DNA from: Vicinamibacterales bacterium
GTDB lineage: Bacteria; Acidobacteriota; Vicinamibacteria; Vicinamibacterales; UBA823
Reading direction: 5' to 3'
Assembly: GCA_036012125.1 (NCBI GenBank)
Contig: DASCOS010000004.1
Coordinates: 90,094-154,093, forward strand
DNA: 64,000 nt
Part shown: piece by piece, positions 27,936-35,680 of the stretch
Layout: each line of letters begins with the position of its first letter
Position numbering within the stretch: position 1 is the stretch's first letter
Program-made: the position numbers and the translations under genes
The notes under the pieces: model-generated
What the model saw: the letters and a program-made list of their open reading frames with translations, nothing else
Told to the model about the DNA's origin: nothing
Database searches by the model: none

Positions 27936-28874
27936 TCAGCGTCGTGGTGGCCGGATGTTGAAACCGGTGTCGACGCCGAAGCGCCGGTAGTTGGAGTAGG
28001 TCGCCTCACACCGAATCGTCATCTTGGAACTCGCGAAAAACTGTCGTTGAGACGGGATTTCAGCCGACACGGTGGCCCCCCGGATCGTTGACTGGCCGGG
28101 TTGAACTTTTACGTCCACGCTGTAGTGTTCTGTCATCGTTGCCGGTACTAGCATGCCCATCGACTCATTGTGTTGGTAGCGCACGCGCATCTCGATCGTG
28201 AGTCCAATTGCGTCGTCCTCCACCAGAAAATCAGTCTGCAAGACACGCCCGGTGGCCGGTTCAATCCAGAACGCACCATGTGAGAGGAGACCCTGCTTCT
28301 GAGCATCCTGAATCAACGCGGGCGAGTCGACGGCCTGAAATGCTATGACCCAGGTCTTGAGATCACCCAAAAGCTCCTCCTGGGTCTTTTCCAGGACCAA
28401 CCGTGACCTTTCTCGGTTGGTAAGTAGTTGCAAGGCCATCGTTGGCACATTCAGATCCCGGCGAATGAAACCGATATTGAAACGCGCGCTCTCAGTTCGA
28501 AGCTTGAGTTCGAGCGCCGCAGGGACATCTGGTGTTTCCTGGAACAGATCCGCGAGGCGTTGTTCGCGGTCTTCGACTGGCTTCCCGTCCACCTCGATAA
28601 CATCGCGAAACACGAGCCAACGCTCGTCATCGGGAGGACTAAACACGAGGAGTTCTGAGTCCATCCGTCTCGTCCGCCCGGGATCGACTGCTTGCGTATA
28701 CTCTTCGTCGGCGATGATGTTGCCCAAATCCTGCTGATAGATTGACACGTAGTCAGCAGCACGAGCGAGCACGGTCTCGAGAGAAGGTGTCTGAGCTCGA
28801 ACCGGTTCCCGGTCGGCCAGCACCGCAAGAAGGGTCAGAGCCAACACTACTAGGCGAGCAAACGACACTGGCAT
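27936..28874 (-). CDS. Secreted protein of unknown function, copy A
   Basis: A 312-residue exported protein (signal ending near PVRAQT). I do not recognise a named domain. It shares clear blocks with the protein at 48031-48879: A-x-x-Y-V-x-x-Y, I-A-D-E-E-Y-x-Q, RDVIEVDGKPVEDREQRLADLF, ESARFNIG, N-V-P-T-M-A-L-x-x-L, GAFWIEPATG, and YSNYRRFGVDT near the C-terminus. The fold appears beta-rich, and its late segments look like those of outer-membrane-associated or sigma-regulator-like proteins, but this is only an impression. I associate the family with Acidobacteriota, where it is often multicopy. Confidence 0.8.
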   Translation of the reverse strand: MPVSFARLVVLALTLLAVLADREPVRAQTPSLETVLARAADYVSIYQQDLGNIIADEEYTQAVDPGRTRRMDSELLVFSPPDDERWLVFRDVIEVDGKPVEDREQRLADLFQETPDVPAALELKLRTESARFNIGFIRRDLNVPTMALQLLTNRERSRLVLEKTQEELLGDLKTWVIAFQAVDSPALIQDAQKQGLLSHGAFWIEPATGRVLQTDFLVEDDAIGLTIEMRVRYQHNESMGMLVPATMTEHYSVDVKVQPGQSTIRGATVSAEIPSQRQFFASSKMTIRCEATYSNYRRFGVDTGFNIRPPRR

Positions 28875-29156
28875 AACTGTTCCCGCGCAAAATCGTATCG
28901 GAATTCGCTACACGGTGAGGTGTCTAAACGCCCACATTGAATTACCGACTCCCCGCACACCACAAAATAATGCTGCGGGTATTTGGAAGGGCAGGCCGTA
29001 GGTGGCAGCATAAAGTGGGGCCTTGATGGATACATACCTGCCTTGTCCTAGATAATAATCATACTTTGTAATGCGTTGCCGCTGGTTGCGTTCCATAGTA
29101 AACCCATGGGACGCTTGTAGTGAAAGTGAAGAAGTAGTAATACGAAATCGATTCAA
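28875..29156. other. Intergenic region upstream of gltX
   Basis: About 280 bases between the divergent secreted protein and gltX. It is noticeably A/T-richer close to gltX. I see no tRNA, riboswitch or clear promoter pair. The minus-strand frame at 28908-29156 has no ribosome site and I do not treat it as a gene. Confidence 0.4.
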
Positions 29157-30656
29157 ATGTCAGTAACCCCACGCCTTCGTTTCGCACCCTCACCGACAGG
29201 TTTCCTACACATCGGCGGTGCCAGGACGGCACTGTTCAACTGGCTCTACGCACGCCGTCACGGAGGTGTTTTTATCCTCCGAATCGAGGATACCGACAGC
29301 CGTCGTTCCTCAGAGGACCTAGTGGCTGGTATCCTCGGCGGATTGCGCTGGCTAGGGATCGATTGGGATGAAGGCCCTGGCGTGAACGGTCCGCATGGTC
29401 CCTATTTTCAATCGGCCCGCCTAGAGAACTACCGTGTGGCCGTTGACCACCTCGTGGCCAGCGGCCACGCATACCGTTGTTTTTGCCAACCCGAGGAACT
29501 ACAGGCGCGTCGGGCAGTTGCGCAGGCCGAGCACGCAGGTTGGATGTACGACCGTACATGCCTTCACCGCAGCGACAAGGCACTGGCGCAGCTAAAGAGC
29601 ACTGGTGTCCCGCATGCGATTCGGTTCAAAGTGCCTAAGGGACGCACTCGATTCGACGATGTTGTTCGTGGTTCGATCGAGGTCAACAACGCGACCATCG
29701 ACGATTTTGTCCTCCTACGCTCGGACGGTCACCCCACCTATCACCTGTCGGTTGTCGTTGATGATGTGGACATGGCGATAACTCACGTCGTGCGTGGTGA
29801 CGACCACACCTCGAACACTCCCAAGCACGTATTACTCTTCAGAGCACTGAACGCGAAACTACCTCAGTTTGCTCACGTGCCACTTATTTTCGGAGCTGAC
29901 AAGAAACGATTGAGTAAGCGGCACGGTGCAACCTCGGTCGCTGAATTTCAACAGTTGGGCTATCTGCCAGACGCTTTGGTGAACTTCTTAGCCTTACTCG
30001 GTTGGTCACCGGGTGAGGACCAAGAGATGTTAACGCGCGACGCACTGGTGCAGGCATTTACACTGGAAGGAGTCAGCGGCGGCAATGCTGTCTTCGATCA
30101 AAAGAAGCTCGACTGGTTTAACAGCCGGCACATCGAATTACTCCCGGCGGACGAGATCATCGACAAGATCCAGCCGCTCCTCGAGGAATCGAGACTATGG
30201 CGTGAGGAGTACGCCAGCGTAGGGGACTCACGCACGAGGCTCGCCAGCATTATCAATCTACTAAAATCACGTGCCACAGTTCTTCCCGACTTTGTTGAGT
30301 ACGGCCGACCGTTCCTAGTTGACGAAGTGACATACGAGCCAGAGGCTGTGAAAAAGCGGTTATCAGTAGTTGGCCTAGCCGATCACGTTGCTGCTCTTCG
30401 CGAGGCGTATGCTGCGCTTGAGGAAGACCGATTCGACTCCAGTTCCTTGGAGCGTGTACTTCGGGGCATCGCCGACAGCAGAAGCATAAAGGCTGGTGTC
30501 CTAATCCACGCCACCCGAGTTGCCATGACCGGGACTACCGTCAGCCCTAGCCTCTTTGAGATGGTTGAACTCATGGGTCGGGCTAAGACGATCGGTCGGC
30601 TAAAAGCACTTGAGCAGTTTCTTGCCGAGCAGCCACCGCTCGACTCACTGTCGTGA
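29157..30656 (+). CDS. gltX: Glutamyl-tRNA synthetase
   Basis: A 499-residue class I aminoacyl-tRNA synthetase charging tRNA-Glu. The HIGH-type motif is PSPTGFLHIGGARTALFN, and the KMSKS-type loop is KKRLSKRHGA; RGDDHTSNTPKHVLLF and LDWFNSRHI are further family blocks. Full length with the C-terminal anticodon-binding domain. It may be non-discriminating if the genome uses GatCAB for glutamine, but a tRNA-Gln gene 2 kb away says nothing on this. It overlaps the glycosylase start. Confidence 0.96.
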   Translation: MSVTPRLRFAPSPTGFLHIGGARTALFNWLYARRHGGVFILRIEDTDSRRSSEDLVAGILGGLRWLGIDWDEGPGVNGPHGPYFQSARLENYRVAVDHLVASGHAYRCFCQPEELQARRAVAQAEHAGWMYDRTCLHRSDKALAQLKSTGVPHAIRFKVPKGRTRFDDVVRGSIEVNNATIDDFVLLRSDGHPTYHLSVVVDDVDMAITHVVRGDDHTSNTPKHVLLFRALNAKLPQFAHVPLIFGADKKRLSKRHGATSVAEFQQLGYLPDALVNFLALLGWSPGEDQEMLTRDALVQAFTLEGVSGGNAVFDQKKLDWFNSRHIELLPADEIIDKIQPLLEESRLWREEYASVGDSRTRLASIINLLKSRATVLPDFVEYGRPFLVDEVTYEPEAVKKRLSVVGLADHVAALREAYAALEEDRFDSSSLERVLRGIADSRSIKAGVLIHATRVAMTGTTVSPSLFEMVELMGRAKTIGRLKALEQFLAEQPPLDSLS

Positions 30657-31300
30657 CCGAGCCGCTCATTACCCCAAACGACTACCGGCGGGCCTGTCGT
30701 TATTTGACAGCTCGCGACCCCGTCATCGCGGCGATCATCCGTCGGCAGGGACCATGCGGAATGGGACGCTTCAAGCGGACCGACCCCTATTTAGCCCTGG
30801 TGGAAGCTATTGTCTGGCAGCAACTGTCGGTTAAGGCTGCAAAGACGATTTATACGCGTCTCTTGGCTAAGTTTCCTGCTGACGGTGGTCTCACTGCGGC
30901 CGCGCTTGGTAAGACCCGCCGCGCTCGGCTCCGTCACGCCGGGTTAAGTTGGGCGAAGGTGGATTATCTGAAAGACCTGTCCGAGAAGGTCAACCGAGGC
31001 ACCCTTGACTTGGCCGCGCTTGAAACCGAGTCTGACGACCAGGTCATTTCGGTGCTGACATCGGTGAAAGGGATTGGTCGCTGGTCGGCCGATATGTTTC
31101 TGATGTTCCGACTCGGCCGGCCCGACGTGTTTCCTGTCGGAGATTTGGGGATCGTTAAGGCAATGCAGAAGGCCTACCGGATGCGTAAACCACCCACTCC
31201 TCAACGTATGTTCAAGATCGCCGAACCTTGGCGACCTTACCGCTCGGTGGCATCTTGGTATCTCTGGGAGAGCGTCGAGAATGCGCCGTTGGACGGGTGA
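30653..31300 (+). CDS. DNA-3-methyladenine glycosylase, HhH-GPD (AlkA-like)
   Basis: A 215-residue base-excision repair glycosylase removing alkylated bases. The helix-hairpin-helix is LTSVKGIGRWSADMFLMF, followed by the catalytic aspartate in VFPVGDLGIVKAM. AIVWQQLSVKAAKTIYTRL is the preceding conserved helix. It starts at GTG 30653 overlapping the gltX stop (GTGA), so it is probably translated by coupling. It lacks the N-terminal AlkA domain, as do many bacterial DNA-3-methyladenine glycosylase II proteins. Confidence 0.9.
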   Translation: MTEPLITPNDYRRACRYLTARDPVIAAIIRRQGPCGMGRFKRTDPYLALVEAIVWQQLSVKAAKTIYTRLLAKFPADGGLTAAALGKTRRARLRHAGLSWAKVDYLKDLSEKVNRGTLDLAALETESDDQVISVLTSVKGIGRWSADMFLMFRLGRPDVFPVGDLGIVKAMQKAYRMRKPPTPQRMFKIAEPWRPYRSVASWYLWESVENAPLDG

Positions 31301-31323
31301 TGACTGAACTAGGCCACGGAGAC

Positions 31324-32430
31324 TTAACGTTCCCCGCGGGCCAGTTCATCATTGATCACTGTTTCGAAGGTTTCGAACGGTAGGGCGCCAGAGATCATCC
31401 GACCGTTGATGAAGAGCGTTGGCGTAGACGTCACACCGTAGCTTTCCGCCTCCGCGATGTCCTGACGCACCAAGTCTGCTGTCTCACCAGAATCCAAACA
31501 CGCATCGAACGCCAACTGGTCGAGGTCTAACTCTCCGGCGTATCGCTTCAGGTCCGGAATCGCCAGTGCCCGTTGGTTCACGAACAGCTTATCGTGGTAC
31601 TCCCAGAACCGCTCTTGGGCATGCGCGCACTGAGCCGCCTCGGCCGCTTTGAAGGCTTGGGGGTGGGTGCTTAGGGGCAGGTCCTTAAAGACGAAGCGCA
31701 CTCGATCACCGTATACCTCGGTGATTCTTTCGAGGGTCGGACCGACCCTCCCACAAAACGGTCACTGAAAGTCGGAGAATTCGATGATCTCCACGATGGC
31801 GCCCGACGTACCCTTGATTGGGTCGGTCGGCGCGCGTGCAATGGCCATCCGCGGTGGCTCAAGGAGCCGTTCAACTCGCACATCCAGACTATCTGACAGC
31901 TCAGCGATCAGCGTGGCACGTGCTTCTACAGACTGCTGCTGCTGCAAGAAGTTGTTGATCGGCCTACGCAATTGTTCAAGCGTACGCCCCTGGGTCTGTT
32001 GTTCCCCGAGGCTACTGTAAAACCGCTCAACGTCAGTATCTGTAATCGGTGTCACTCGGGCCGACATTTCCTGTCGTAGAAGCGTCTCTGGGGTGAGACC
32101 TCGATTAGCGGCTTCGATCTCGAGGATCTGATTACCCACAACCATGTCAAGATAAAGGACCAACGCATCGTAGCGTGACTGCGAGACCTGCATGAACGAC
32201 CCGGCGTCGATCTCACGCCAGTGTTCCTCGACCTCGCCGAGCGTAATCTCACGATCACCCACACGCGCGACGACCTCATCCGATAAACCGAACTGTTGCT
32301 TAGAAAGAAGAGCCCCCACGCCCACGACGAGGAGTAGCACGCACGACCAGAGCACACCGCGCTTCAGGCCCATCCCGGAAGACTGACCCCCAGTTGGAAC
32401 ATTCGACGGTAGTTGCTCACTATCAGCCAT
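31324..32430 (-). CDS. Predicted selenoprotein: membrane-anchored SurA-like/DsbA-like thiol oxidoreductase (Sec at TGA 31762-31764)
   Basis: Two minus-strand frames, 32430-31762 and 31761-31324, are one reading frame interrupted only by TGA at 31764-31762. The interruption falls exactly at the active site: VEIIEFSDFQ-[TGA]-PFCGRVGPTLERI, where DsbA-like proteins have C-P-F-C. Reading TGA as selenocysteine gives U-P-F-C and a whole protein of ~368 residues: an N-terminal membrane segment (VLWSCVLLLVVGVGALL), a SurA/PrsA-like region (VARVGDREITLGEVEEHW, ~50-190), then a thioredoxin-fold domain with the cis-proline block TSTPTLFINGRMISG. Everything after TGA is well conserved for the family, which argues against a pseudogene. 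The start is unsure (ATG 32475 or 32430; no clear ribosome site). Likely a periplasm-facing disulfide exchange enzyme. Confidence 0.82.
31732..31764 (-). promoter_or_regulatory. Candidate bacterial SECIS element
   Basis: On the minus strand, directly after TGA (31764-31762), a spacer of 11 bases leads into GAGGGTC-GGTCC-GACCCTC (31750-31732). This is a 7-bp GC-rich stem with five-base loop, or a longer stem with a tighter loop. The loop begins with two G and starts 18 bases after TGA. Bacterial SECIS elements follow UGA immediately and need a G at the start of the apical loop; as I recall, the E. coli fdhF loop (GGUCU) also begins 18 bases after its UGA. Confidence 0.75.
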
Positions 32431-32546
32431 ATCGTATAAGACGCGCCCTGCACCCTTCTGGCTTGGTAGCGTCATGCCAGCATACCGGCCGCCGAACAGA
32501 TTCGCAAATGCGGTGAGTATAAATCGTACAGGGACGATCCCCGCTC

Positions 32547-32575
32547 TTGTAGGGTAGCTTCACGCTATTTATAAT
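32547..32575 (+). promoter_or_regulatory. Sigma-70 promoter of tRNA-Gln
   Basis: TTGTAG (32547-32552), a 17-base spacer, and a consensus TATAAT (32570-32575), about 30 bases before the tRNA-Gln gene. The spacing and -10 match are good, so this very probably drives the tRNA. Confidence 0.7.
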
Positions 32576-32606
32576 TGGGGTTTCTGAGTCCCACCGCGGC
32601 CGATAC

Positions 32607-32680
32607 TGGGAGGTCGTTCAATGGTAGGACACGCGGCTCTGGACCGTGGAATCGGGGTTCGAATCCCTGCCTCCCAGCCA
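32607..32680 (+). tRNA. tRNA-Gln (anticodon CTG)
   Basis: Acceptor TGGGAGG (32607-32613) pairs with CCTCCCA (32670-32676), discriminator G, encoded CCA. Anticodon arm CGCGG-CTCTGGA-CCGTG places CTG at 32639-32641. The D-arm (TTCAATGGTAGGAC) and T-arm (GGTTCGAATCC) are normal. A short hairpin CTCGC-CCT-GCGAG followed by TTT at 32685-32700 could be a weak terminator. Confidence 0.96.
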
Positions 32681-32804
32681 ACTTCTCGCCCTGCGAGTTT
32701 GTGATCCCTTTCCAGCGCTCCGGGCATCAGGCAGAAAGTTCGATACGTACCCCGAAGGCCAGCACGCTCTCGGGAGGCATGCCGGTCATAAATCGAAAAA
32801 CTCT

Positions 32805-35120
32805 CTAAAAGAAGCGAAGCGAATAGGACACTTTCACCCCGCGCCCGATTTCTGGCGCGAGGTCTTTGATGAATGATGTGTGGAGCCGATAACTTTCGTT
32901 TGTCAGGTTGTACCCCGAGACGGCCAGAATGTGGGCCATGTGCTGCATGGGCCATACATACGAGGCTTTAATGTTTAGAAGAGAATAACCATTAGTAGGA
33001 GTTTCATGGCGATCCACCTTGTTTTGTTTGGCAGATACGATCCACCCGGGTGTAACCGTCAATCCTCGATAGGGGAAATTGAAACTCAACTGCGCACGGA
33101 GTGGAGGAATCCGAGGGAGTGCTTGCTGTGTCGTAGTCAATTCTGCATTTACAAGTCCGATGCCCAAATTTGCCCAAACGGAGGTGCCGAGTCGAGCGCT
33201 CGCCTTGGCATCGAATCCGACAAACCGCGCGTCACCTTGAAGAAAATTAGCAACACGCAACTTGTTCTTGATTTGGTTGGTTTGGGACGGGAACACAAAG
33301 TTGTCGATGTCGTAGATATAGAAGTTGAAATCGCCACGAAGTCGGGTTGCCTGGTGCCGAAGGCTCACATCGAGTCCTAGGGTGGATTCAGTGTCCAGGT
33401 TGGGATTGCCAACCTCGAAGGTGAGGTTGCCAACGTGCGGACCAAAATTGTAGAGCTCCTCTAGCGCCGGGGCTCGGTATGAACGGGTCAGGTTGACGAC
33501 GAAGGCACCGGTTTCGCCAAGGTCAGTCTGGAAACCCACTGAACCTGACGCGGTGGTGAAGTCACGGTTACGCACGGCCGGTGCCTCAAGGTGGTCGTCG
33601 TCATGGTCGTCGTGGCTGGCCTGACGCGCCGCAACCGAGTAGGCGTTGCGTTCGATACGCCCGCCAAGTTGAAAGCGGTATCGACCAAAACTTAACTCCT
33701 CATAAGCAAAGGCGGCGAGCGACACTTGATCGGTCGCAGGCGCCAGCGCTTCCTCTCCCTTGGCAACGTAATCACGAAATTGAGCCCAGACGCCGAACTT
33801 CCCCGCGACTCTATTGGTCTGTCGTTGATCCATTTCTATCCGCGCGATATAGCTCCGATTGTTGAACGTTGTCCCAATGGTTTCAACGCCCTTATGGTCA
33901 ACGTCGAGTTCATCATGCTGCCAGTCGACGACTTTGGTTACCATGCGGAGCGAGTTTACGAAACGATTGTTTAGATCGCGCATTCCAACTTCGATGTTAC
34001 CCACCCGTCGTGTTGAGCCGACGTCGATGGTGCCCTCCTCTTCATGGTCCTCTCCGTGGTCATCTTCGTCATGGTCGCCATGTCCATGGAAGTCCTCGGC
34101 GAATGGAACGCCATAGCGGCCATCCTCAATAGTTACCCCACTGCTCACAAACAGATGCTCGCCAAAGTAGCCGACACCAGCTCGACCGTTTGACAGACGG
34201 GTCGCCGAATTCTTGATCTTGCCGGCCGGCGTGTTGTAATCATCGGTTCTCCGTGTGCCACCGCCGGCCCACATCATGAGCGGTCCCTGGGCATGTTGCA
34301 TGCTGCCATTGGTTCCCGCCTGCCGGTTGGCGCTTCCCCCATCAACACTGAGTTGCCCGCGCGTTCCCTCGGTCAGCGTATTACGGTAGCTTTCGTGCGG
34401 TGTGATGGTGTTGATGACACCACCTACTGCGTTGGACCCATAAAGTAGAGTTGCCGGTCCTCGCACAATTTCGATGCGTTCGAGCCCATTCGGGTCAACT
34501 GACGTACCGTGGTCCGCGGATTGACTGGCCAAGTCGCCGGTGCGGACTCCGTCTTCCATCACGAGTACCCGGTCACCATCAAAGCCGCGAATGATCGGGC
34601 GACTTGAACCCGGACCGAAGCTCCGCTTCCAGACCCCCGGCTCATTTTCGAGTGCCTCTCCAAGGGACCCCTGGGCATCAGTGACAAGATCGAACGCGTC
34701 AAGTGTACTGATGGCATTGAACGCTTCATAGGTTGTGGCGGAATCCGCTACCGTACCCGTGACGGTCACTTCCTCGTGCACGGGCGAAAGTGCCAGTTCA
34801 AACTCGACGGTCGTCGTTTCCCCTGCAAGGATTGTGATTGCTTGGCGACTGGCAGTGAGGTGCTCGCGTTGTGCCAAGATTTCATAAGTGCCAACGGGCA
34901 CGTCCTCAACAACGAACATGCCCTCTGCGTTGGTCAACACCGTCTGGCCGGGTCCAATCACCAACACCAATGCTCCGGCGATGGCATCGCCGTTCTCGGT
35001 CAGCGTAACGCTGCCGCGGACAGTGCCAGTGCTCTGGGCCCATGCCGGCGTCCAGGCAAGACACACTAGGACCCCACTTACGAGTAGTGTGCTTCGGACG
35101 ATTCGAAAACAATTCCACAT
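32805..35120 (-). CDS. TonB-dependent receptor with His-rich loops, probable zinc receptor (ZnuD-like)
   Basis: A 771-residue outer membrane receptor. After a signal peptide (ending PAWAQS) comes a carboxypeptidase-like beta domain (~28-115, GTVRGSVTLTENGDAIAG), then the plug (RPIIRGFDGDRVLVMEDGVRTGD, VRGPATLLYGSNAVGGVINTITP) and a 22-strand barrel ending VKVSYSLRFF with a terminal aromatic residue. Two extracellular-loop stretches are packed with His/Asp/Glu: HGHGDHDEDDHGEDHEEE at about 340-363 and HDDHDDDH at about 500. Such loops are the hallmark of ZnuD-type zinc receptors, although nickel or another metal is possible. A small Cys/His protein is encoded upstream on the same strand. Confidence 0.87.
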   Translation of the reverse strand: MWNCFRIVRSTLLVSGVLVCLAWTPAWAQSTGTVRGSVTLTENGDAIAGALVLVIGPGQTVLTNAEGMFVVEDVPVGTYEILAQREHLTASRQAITILAGETTTVEFELALSPVHEEVTVTGTVADSATTYEAFNAISTLDAFDLVTDAQGSLGEALENEPGVWKRSFGPGSSRPIIRGFDGDRVLVMEDGVRTGDLASQSADHGTSVDPNGLERIEIVRGPATLLYGSNAVGGVINTITPHESYRNTLTEGTRGQLSVDGGSANRQAGTNGSMQHAQGPLMMWAGGGTRRTDDYNTPAGKIKNSATRLSNGRAGVGYFGEHLFVSSGVTIEDGRYGVPFAEDFHGHGDHDEDDHGEDHEEEGTIDVGSTRRVGNIEVGMRDLNNRFVNSLRMVTKVVDWQHDELDVDHKGVETIGTTFNNRSYIARIEMDQRQTNRVAGKFGVWAQFRDYVAKGEEALAPATDQVSLAAFAYEELSFGRYRFQLGGRIERNAYSVAARQASHDDHDDDHLEAPAVRNRDFTTASGSVGFQTDLGETGAFVVNLTRSYRAPALEELYNFGPHVGNLTFEVGNPNLDTESTLGLDVSLRHQATRLRGDFNFYIYDIDNFVFPSQTNQIKNKLRVANFLQGDARFVGFDAKASARLGTSVWANLGIGLVNAELTTTQQALPRIPPLRAQLSFNFPYRGLTVTPGWIVSAKQNKVDRHETPTNGYSLLNIKASYVWPMQHMAHILAVSGYNLTNESYRLHTSFIKDLAPEIGRGVKVSYSLRFF

Positions 35121-35251
35121 GTGTTGCTTTCCCGAAACTCAAGTTACCTCTGTGCCGGACGGCGCTCACCTTTCAGTCGGCCAGGCAGTCAAATCACAGG
35201 AGAGGCCGACTTCTAAGCGAACAACTAAAACGACTAAAGGTGGTGGAAAAA

Positions 35252-35527
35252 CTAGGCGGGTGGGCCGCGAGCAGGATCGTTCTGGCCGTAATGGGAAGTG
35301 ATTGTATCGGTCGAGTGAACCAGTATGGGCGATTCAGTCCAGTCTGCTGGACTGAGCAGGGGAGTCGCGGTCAGGGAATTGACAGCCTGATGCCGCAGTT
35401 GGCAAATCGCACAATCTTGGTCTGACCCATGATCTGGGTGCAAGGGGCCAGCAATGGAGGCCACGGCGACCACCGCAACCACCAAAACGACAGTGAGGCT
35501 ACGAAAAACACGGCCGTACGGAAGCAT
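35252..35527 (-). CDS. Small exported Cys/His protein next to metal receptor
   Basis: A 91-residue protein with a long N-terminal hydrophobic segment (SLTVVLVVAVVAVASIAG) followed by HPDHGSDQDCAICQLRHQAV, that is H-x-x-H and C-x-x-C with a further H. It resembles, in size and layout, small proteins that accompany metal uptake receptors, and lies 131 bases upstream of the receptor gene on the same strand, so the two are likely cotranscribed. Function unknown; metal binding in the periplasm is an inference. No strong ribosome site is seen. Confidence 0.6.
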   Translation of the reverse strand: MLPYGRVFRSLTVVLVVAVVAVASIAGPLHPDHGSDQDCAICQLRHQAVNSLTATPLLSPADWTESPILVHSTDTITSHYGQNDPARGPPA

Positions 35528-35680
35528 TGTCTCTCAGAAAAAGCCCTAAGTGGATCGAGGATATTAGGAAATCCGATTCTTTGTCAAGTAAACGAAGCTT
35601 CTCCTTGACAGCGTCGCGCCTCTCACCAGATCATCGCCGCATATATTAATTATTTGCGCACTGTTATCTTTTTAATCGTT

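Noticed and set aside
28908..29156. 82-residue minus-strand frame upstream of gltX
   Set aside because: Starts back-to-back with gltX, no ribosome site, no recognisable domain; intergenic composition.
31324..31701. Stand-alone 125-residue thioredoxin-like gene
   Set aside because: It lacks any active-site cysteine and its start; it is the in-frame continuation of the gene upstream through TGA.
31762..32475. Stand-alone SurA-like gene ending in FSDFQ
   Set aside because: The end falls in mid-motif of a DsbA active site; better read as the first half of the selenoprotein.
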